A stretch of DNA of 10,477 bases from BTUB01 sp964392765 (lineage in GTDB: Bacteria > Babelota > Babeliae > Babelales > Vermiphilaceae), in assembly GCA_964392765.1 (NCBI GenBank), contig CAYMRF010000047.1, positions 1 to 10,477 of the forward strand, in the 5' to 3' direction. Position 1 is the first letter of the stretch. Each line of letters starts with the position of its first letter. The position numbers and the translations under genes are program-made. Below are positions 6,403 to 10,477 of this stretch, one piece after another. The notes beneath the pieces were generated by a model. The model was not told the DNA's origin. It ran no database searches and saw nothing but the letters and a program-made list of their open reading frames with translations.

Positions 6403-7554
6403 ATGAAAAAAGCACTACCTTTATCTTACATCTTACTTGCAGCTTCTTTTCTTACTTGCGATGGCATGGAGAAAATAAGAGAAATAGTAGGGAAAAACTG
6501 GGCAAAAGCATGCGCATTAGTGAGCTCTTCACCAAAAGCCTCTAAATATTTAAAGCCCTTTATCCCTCTTACTGCATATCCTGCATACCGATTAGCTGCC
6601 GCTTCTCTTGCTCGCAATCAAAAAACACTGGGTGATCGACCCGCGCAAGTACAAGCAGATGCCGATGTTGCCTTTGAATACAATAAAAGTGCGAGTGATA
6701 AAGACTGGCTTTATGCTGGTCGTTGGGGTTATGGATTAATGAACCTTGAAGAAGAAGCGCTCTTTAAACAACTTGCCAATAAAAATTCGCGAGAAAAAGA
6801 TGTTTATATTATCGATGCTGGGTGCGCGCAAGGAGGATGGGGCAGAGAGGCTCTGAGTATTTTACAAAATGAGACATTTAAAAAAAGTGGAAAACGATTT
6901 CATATTTTTAGCATCACCGGCGGACACGAGTGCGATGAGCGGATTGAGCACAAAGATCATGTGACGCTCTATCAATTTAATACTTTTAAAATTGAAAATA
7001 TTGATGAAGAGCTCGCAAAAAGAGGTTTTAATCTTAAAAATAAAGTTAACCTCATTGTTTCAGATTGGACATTGCGACATACGGTTGACCCATTCGGAAC
7101 AGTCAAGAGAATGTATGGTCTTTTAACTCCAGAACAGGGAACTTTAATGTCCAATGGCTTTCTTTTTAAATATAATGAAAAGGATAAAGTACAAACCTTT
7201 CCCTGGCGCAATGAACATATTTTTACTGCCTCCAATGCCACGTGCCTTTTTAAAAATCACAGATTAGGCCGCGATGCTGGCCAATTCCTTTTAATGCGAA
7301 ATGATAAAAAGGAACTTAACATTCCCCTTGAATATGATGGCAAGACCCATTTTATTGGTCCAAGATGGCAAAATGCAAGCCAAAAAGTGACCGTTTTTAA
7401 TAAAGGAAATGCTATAAAGCGCAAGATAGATAGCATCTTTATGGATAAAGATAATATCGATAATATGTATCATGGTCTCTATTGCGATAGATATGATCAG
7501 CGATGCCAAGCATTGTATAAGGCATTATTAGAGCAAAAACTGTTTTATGAATAA
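6403..7554 (+). CDS. Exported FtsJ-like methyltransferase-fold protein
   Basis: The 383-residue protein starts with a signal peptide (KK, then a hydrophobic core to about residue 18, then CDG before MEKIREIVG). A second moderately hydrophobic stretch lies at about 48-70. The core shows a SAM-binding type motif I, VYIIDAGCAQGGWG at 134-147, resembling the DLGAAPGGW signature of FtsJ/RrmJ-like enzymes. A beta2-like strand FHIFSITGG follows at 166-174, and a motif IV-like strand VNLIVSDWTLRH at 215-226 leads to a helix and a LLTPEQGTLMSNGFL hairpin (240-254), as in class I methyltransferases. The remaining C-terminal 130 residues are not recognised. Known relatives methylate RNA or small molecules in the cytoplasm; export would be unusual and suggests a host-directed role, which is inference. 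C19 is near the cleavage region, but LTCDG is a poor lipobox match. The gene is divergent from the ankyrin gene and heads a run of overlapping genes. Confidence 0.75.
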   Translation: MKKALPLSYILLAASFLTCDGMEKIREIVGKNWAKACALVSSSPKASKYLKPFIPLTAYPAYRLAAASLARNQKTLGDRPAQVQADADVAFEYNKSASDKDWLYAGRWGYGLMNLEEEALFKQLANKNSREKDVYIIDAGCAQGGWGREALSILQNETFKKSGKRFHIFSITGGHECDERIEHKDHVTLYQFNTFKIENIDEELAKRGFNLKNKVNLIVSDWTLRHTVDPFGTVKRMYGLLTPEQGTLMSNGFLFKYNEKDKVQTFPWRNEHIFTASNATCLFKNHRLGRDAGQFLLMRNDKKELNIPLEYDGKTHFIGPRWQNASQKVTVFNKGNAIKRKIDSIFMDKDNIDNMYHGLYCDRYDQRCQALYKALLEQKLFYE

Positions 7555-8101
7555 AAGTAAAAACTTTATGAAAAAAATAAAAAGAATTGCCATCATTGGC
7601 AATGCCGGATCAGGCAAATCAACACTCTCTCAAAAATTGCATAAGATCACCAATCTGCCGATTTACTATCTTGATCAATATTATTGGAAACCCCGTTGGG
7701 TGAGAACTGAGCCGTATGAATATAAAAAAATGCATGACGCTATATGCGATAAGCAAGAATGGATTATTGACGGCATTAACTTGCGAGTGATGGAATATCG
7801 GATACAAAGAGCCGATATGGTCATATTTTTAGATATACCACGATACCTTTGTTTTTATCGAATTTTTAAACGCACCTTTAAAAATTACGGCAAAGAAACG
7901 CCGAGCAGTGCAAAGGGATGCCCTGAACGGTTTAATTGGGAATATATAAAATTTCTCAAATGGGTTTGGGATTTTAAAAAGAAATATCCAGCAAAGATTC
8001 AAGAATTTTTAAGCCAATATCCAGAAAAGCAGTCCTACATTTTCAAATCACAACCAGAAGTGTATGCTTTCATTGAGAGCGTTAAAAAAAACGAACTATA
8101 A
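7547..8101 (+). CDS. FlaR/adenylate kinase-like P-loop kinase
   Basis: Cytoplasmic 184-residue protein of the COG0563-related group often annotated as DNA topology modulation protein FlaR. It has a P-loop GNAGSGKST at 18-26, a YLDQYYWKP segment at 41-49, EWIIDGIN at 71-78 (the family usually has WIIDGNY), a Walker B-like MVIFLDIPR at 91-99, and the typical AKGCPERFNWEYIKFLKWVWDF block at 122-143. The fold predicts a nucleoside or small-molecule kinase; the in vivo substrate of the family is not established, and the topology name is historical. The ATG at 7547 overlaps the previous stop (ATGAATAA). A second ATG at 7568 matches the usual family N terminus (MKKIKRIAIIG). Neither has a Shine-Dalgarno, so the start is uncertain by seven codons and translation probably depends on coupling. 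Confidence 0.85.
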   Translation: MNKSKNFMKKIKRIAIIGNAGSGKSTLSQKLHKITNLPIYYLDQYYWKPRWVRTEPYEYKKMHDAICDKQEWIIDGINLRVMEYRIQRADMVIFLDIPRYLCFYRIFKRTFKNYGKETPSSAKGCPERFNWEYIKFLKWVWDFKKKYPAKIQEFLSQYPEKQSYIFKSQPEVYAFIESVKKNEL

Positions 8102-8186
8102 GGTGCATGCATTTAGCATTTTCTACTAATTTTGATAATCTTAAACGAGCAAAAACGCATTTACAAAAACCTATTCTAAATGCAAT

Positions 8187-8193
8187 GAGGAAA
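8187..8193 (+). promoter_or_regulatory. Ribosome-binding site that decides the DUF1653 start
   Basis: GAGGAAA lies 3 bases before the ATG at 8197 (6 bases from GAGG). It supports this start over an in-frame ATG at 8107. Confidence 0.6.
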
Positions 8194-8196
8194 GTT

Positions 8197-8463
8197 ATGA
8201 AGAAGATCGAATTGGGCATCTATAAGCATTATAAAGGCAACTACTATTTGGTTCTGGGTACTGCAGTTCATACCGAGAATTTGGAAGAATTAGTGGTATA
8301 CCAATCTCTTTATGGAGATTTTAAAACTTGGGTGCGGCCCATTACGATGTTTTTAGATGAGACGGTTGAATATCAAGGTGCGGTGCGCCCGCGATTCGCA
8401 CGAGTTGCCGATAGCGCTGATGTAGAAAAATTTAAGGAAATGCATGAACACCATCGAAATTGA
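8197..8463 (+). CDS. DUF1653 domain protein
   Basis: Small 88-residue cytoplasmic protein that is almost entirely a DUF1653 domain: GIYKHYKGNYYLVLG (7-21), then HTENLEELVVYQSLYG (25-40), WVRPITMF (45-52) and the closing RPRFARV (64-70). This domain is widespread in bacteria as a stand-alone protein of about 65-90 residues and has no established function. The frame is open upstream to ATG 8107, but those 30 extra residues look unlike the family and are not needed. The start at 8197 has a good ribosome-binding site. That leaves 95 bases (8102-8196) after the kinase gene with no other gene seen. The end overlaps the CYTH gene by 20 bases, implying coupled translation. Confidence 0.85.
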   Translation: MKKIELGIYKHYKGNYYLVLGTAVHTENLEELVVYQSLYGDFKTWVRPITMFLDETVEYQGAVRPRFARVADSADVEKFKEMHEHHRN

Positions 8464-9112
8464 ACTCCGTTACGAAGTTGTTGATCGCAACCAACTTATA
8501 AAATTTCTCGAGCCCTTGCAGCAGTTGCACAGTAAGCGGGATGTTGACATCTATTACGATAATACCGACGCGTTCATGTATCAAAGAGGGATCTTTATCC
8601 GTAATCGCAATAACAAGAAACTTGATATCAAATTTAATCGCGCATGCTTAGATAACCCGCAACTGGCAATTCAAGATTATTGCGAAGAGCATAGTTTTGT
8701 ATTGCCATTGCAAGAAAAAGATCTTTCCAGCCTTAATGATCTTTTAGCTAGCCTTAAATTGCAACCAGCTCCTCTTGCTGACTTTGATGCAGTGTTGCAA
8801 GTGAATAATTTTATCGAGCACTATCGTGTCGATAAAATGCGCACTTCATATGTCCATGATGCATTTACCATCGCGGTTGATGAAGTTGCTGATTTAGGAA
8901 TATTTCTTGAAATTGAACTCATGGCGCAGAATATTGAAAATCTTCAAGCGGCAAAACAAGAGATGGAGCTGTTTCTTGCTGAGCTGAAATTGCGGCCATT
9001 AAGAACGGGGTATGGTACGCTGCTTTTGCGCAAGAAAGATTTCAAACATTACTTGTTGGGTAGATTTATTTTAGAAGAAGATAAAAGTTATCGAGAGAAT
9101 TATGGAAAATAA
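8444..9112 (+). CDS. CYTH domain protein (triphosphate tunnel metalloenzyme-like)
   Basis: The 222-residue cytoplasmic protein belongs to the CYTH family, whose members bind triphosphorylated substrates in a beta-barrel tunnel with divalent metal (class IV adenylate cyclases, thiamine triphosphatase, inorganic triphosphatases). The signature ExExK appears here as E5-I-E7-L-R9, with arginine in place of lysine. Further family marks are YYDNTD (37-42), the RNR pair R53/R55, IKFNR with K63, and the C-terminal VDEVADLGIFLEIEL (145-159) with acidic metal ligand candidates E156 and E158. The CYTH part covers roughly residues 3-195; the last 25 or so residues are a basic/charged tail. AAGGA (8434-8438) lies 5 bases upstream of the ATG, inside DUF1653. 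The ATG of the peptidase gene lies within its last codons (11-base overlap). Substrate cannot be assigned. Confidence 0.85.
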   Translation: MNTIEIELRYEVVDRNQLIKFLEPLQQLHSKRDVDIYYDNTDAFMYQRGIFIRNRNNKKLDIKFNRACLDNPQLAIQDYCEEHSFVLPLQEKDLSSLNDLLASLKLQPAPLADFDAVLQVNNFIEHYRVDKMRTSYVHDAFTIAVDEVADLGIFLEIELMAQNIENLQAAKQEMELFLAELKLRPLRTGYGTLLLRKKDFKHYLLGRFILEEDKSYRENYGK

Positions 9113-9812
9113 GAAACGACAGATTATTGCTATCGGTGGCGGCGGTTTTAATAAGAATGGCAAATCCCTTTCGGATAATATATCGCTGGAGCAATATATT
9201 CTAAATCAAACAAACAATAAAAACCCCAAAATTTGTTTTATACCAACGGCAAGTGGCGAATCGCAAGCGTATATTGTGAATTTTTATCAAGAATTTTCTA
9301 AGCTTACTTGTAAGCCATCTCATCTTTCACTCTTTAAACCACCAACAGCAGATTTAGCATCCTTTATTCTAGAGCATGATGCTATTTTTGTAGGTGGCGG
9401 CAACACCAAAAGCATGCTCGCTCTTTGGAAAGAATGGGGTATCGATCAGTATCTGAGAAAAGCATGGGAACATGGCATTGTATTAGCAGGGGTAAGTGCC
9501 GGATCGATCTGCTGGTTTGAGCAAGGCATCACCGATTCAATCCCTGGGAATTTAACCGTAATAAACGCATTGGGGTTTTTAGAGGGAAGCAACTGCCCTC
9601 ATTATGATGAAGAAAAGGAGCGCAAACCGGCGTATCATAGATTTATGAGAGAGGATAAAATATCTGCCGGCATTGCAATTGATGATAATGTAGCAGTTCA
9701 TTTTGTTAATAACAAAATTTTCAAAATAATAAAATCTAACCCGCATGCACATGCGTACCATGTGGTTAAAGAAGACGGTATTATCCAAGAAAAGCAATTG
9801 AATGAGGTTTAA
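9102..9812 (+). CDS. Peptidase S51 family protein (PepE/alpha-aspartyl dipeptidase-like)
   Basis: Cytoplasmic 236-residue protein of serine peptidase family S51, which includes Salmonella aspartyl dipeptidase PepE and cyanophycinase. Visible marks are the N-terminal IIAIGGGGF (8-16), CFIPTAS (45-51), the FVGGGNTKSML loop (96-106), the nucleophile elbow GVSAGSICW (130-138) with S132 as the likely catalytic serine, and CPHYDEE (165-171) with H167 as the likely catalytic histidine. Length is close to that of PepE (about 230). The expected reaction is hydrolysis of N-terminal aspartyl dipeptides or related small peptides, but several S51 subgroups have no known substrate. The gene begins 11 bases before the CYTH stop, without a strong ribosome-binding site (GAGAATT only). 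A terminator-like hairpin follows it, so it probably ends the operon. Confidence 0.88.
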   Translation: MENKKRQIIAIGGGGFNKNGKSLSDNISLEQYILNQTNNKNPKICFIPTASGESQAYIVNFYQEFSKLTCKPSHLSLFKPPTADLASFILEHDAIFVGGGNTKSMLALWKEWGIDQYLRKAWEHGIVLAGVSAGSICWFEQGITDSIPGNLTVINALGFLEGSNCPHYDEEKERKPAYHRFMREDKISAGIAIDDNVAVHFVNNKIFKIIKSNPHAHAYHVVKEDGIIQEKQLNEV

Positions 9813-9814
9813 AC

Positions 9815-9837
9815 TCCTTACCTATGTAGGGAATTTT
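9815..9837 (+). terminator. Candidate intrinsic terminator after the peptidase gene
   Basis: TCCTTAC and GTAGGGA (9815-9821 and 9826-9832) pair over 7 bp with one G-U around a CTAT loop, followed by A and four T. The stem is short and the U-tract weak. The hairpin begins 2 bases after the stop codon. Confidence 0.4.
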
Positions 9838-9885
9838 AAAAAGAAAAATTGCTAAGAATAACTTCTTATGGATACGATAGGTAAG
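9817..9885. repeat. 9-bp inverted repeat spanning the peptidase-tag gap
   Basis: CTTACCTAT (9817-9825) is the exact reverse complement of ATAGGTAAG (9877-9885), 51 bases apart. Between them lies another perfect small hairpin: TAAGAA and TTCTTA around TAAC (9853-9868). The left arm overlaps the terminator-like hairpin at 9815-9832, so the two structures exclude each other. Confidence 0.45.
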
Positions 9886-9923
9886 ATCAAATACTACTTC
9901 AAAAGGCATAACTAATATTTTAC

Positions 9924-10477
9924 ATGACTAACAAAAAAATACGCTGTTTCGGCAGCCAACCCGGCAAAGAATTTTATGCTGAATATCATGATAATGAATG
10001 GGGAATCCCCTCGCATGATGATCAGCATTTATTTGAGATGCTTATTCTTGAAGGGGCGCAAGCGGGATTGAGTTGGGAAACAGTATTAAAAAAGCGCAAT
10101 GGCTATCGCAAAGCGTTTCACAACTTTGATCCACGTAAAGTTGCCTCGATGACGGATGCAGAACTTGAAAAATTGCGCAATAACCCCGATATTATTCGCA
10201 ATCGATTAAAAATAAATGCTGCGCGCAAAAATGCTTTAGTCTTTCTAGAAATACAAAAAGAGTTTGGCTCATTTGATCGCTATCTCTGGGGCTTTGTGAA
10301 AGGCAAACCTATTAAACATCGTGCTAAAAAACTTACTGATCTTCCAACTACAACGGCCGAAAGTGATGCATTATCCAAAGATTTAAAAAAACGTGGTATG
10401 ACATTCGTGGGATCCACCATTATCTATGCCTATATGCAAGCGGTTGGATTAGTGAATGATCATCTTATTGAATGTTG
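9924..10477 (+). CDS. tag: DNA-3-methyladenine glycosylase I (3' partial)
   Basis: Base-excision repair enzyme that removes 3-methyladenine from alkylated DNA; cytoplasmic monomer of the HhH superfamily with a structural zinc. The 184 visible residues align along their length with E. coli Tag (187 residues), so only a short tail is missing beyond the edge. The zinc ligands are present with family spacing: C8, H22 in YHDNEWG, H180 in NDH, and C184 as the last complete codon. The catalytic-pocket residues also fit: Y21, E43 in LILEGAQAGLSW, and W51. The conserved SDALSKDLKKRGMTFVGSTI block lies at 147-166. The ATG at 9924 lacks a clear Shine-Dalgarno. A weak promoter-like pair (TTGCTA at 9849, TACGAT at 9873) lies upstream, so it may be transcribed separately from the preceding operon. 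Confidence 0.95.
   Translation, partial: MTNKKIRCFGSQPGKEFYAEYHDNEWGIPSHDDQHLFEMLILEGAQAGLSWETVLKKRNGYRKAFHNFDPRKVASMTDAELEKLRNNPDIIRNRLKINAARKNALVFLEIQKEFGSFDRYLWGFVKGKPIKHRAKKLTDLPTTTAESDALSKDLKKRGMTFVGSTIIYAYMQAVGLVNDHLIEC

Noticed and set aside
9813..9923. tRNA or known riboswitch in the gap before tag
   Set aside because: No cloverleaf, CCA end or T-loop signature (GGTTCRANYCC) is present, and no known riboswitch core was recognised; only the simple stems reported.

Overview
The window (about 38-40% G+C by eye) reads as an ordinary bacterial chromosome segment from a host-associated or intracellular lineage. The clues are a secreted, membrane-associated ankyrin-repeat protein ending in an F-box-like motif, a divergently transcribed protein that combines a signal peptide with a methyltransferase-like fold, and tightly packed small genes with short overlaps. 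The mix (ankyrin effector-like protein, exported proteins of unknown function, several small P-loop kinases, an inverted pair of GAGCTTGTCGAA-type REP elements) would suit the phylum Dependentiae (TM6) or a Legionella/Coxiella-like gammaproteobacterium. That assignment is inference; no ribosomal or phylogenetic marker is present.

Left block (1-4158, all + strand). An ABC-2 type exporter comes first: the ATPase, whose 5' end lies outside the window, and its permease. A 100-base gap follows, holding two opposed REP-like hairpins. Next are two adjacent P-loop kinases, each with an N-terminal hydrophobic anchor: one related to chloramphenicol phosphotransferase and one to uridine kinase/phosphoribulokinase. 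A SAM-dependent methyltransferase starts inside the stop codon of the second kinase, and a single-domain cupin follows. The exporter plus phosphotransferase, methyltransferase and cupin looks like a small-molecule modification and export cluster, but the substrate is unknown.

Middle block (4169-6130, - strand). Two exported proteins are encoded: a basic secreted protein of unknown function, and an ankyrin-repeat protein with a signal peptide, a second hydrophobic segment, a charged helix, ankyrin repeats and a C-terminal LPxEI motif. Each has a plausible sigma70-type promoter.

Right block (6403-10477, + strand). A divergent intergenic region of about 270 bases leads into a putative operon: the exported methyltransferase-like protein, a FlaR/adenylate-kinase-like P-loop kinase, a DUF1653 protein, a CYTH-domain protein and a family S51 (PepE-like) peptidase. 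Several of these genes overlap. A short intergenic region with alternative hairpins then precedes tag (3-methyladenine DNA glycosylase I), which is cut by the window edge just after its last zinc ligand.

No RNA genes, CRISPR arrays, insertion sequences, phage genes or origins were seen.
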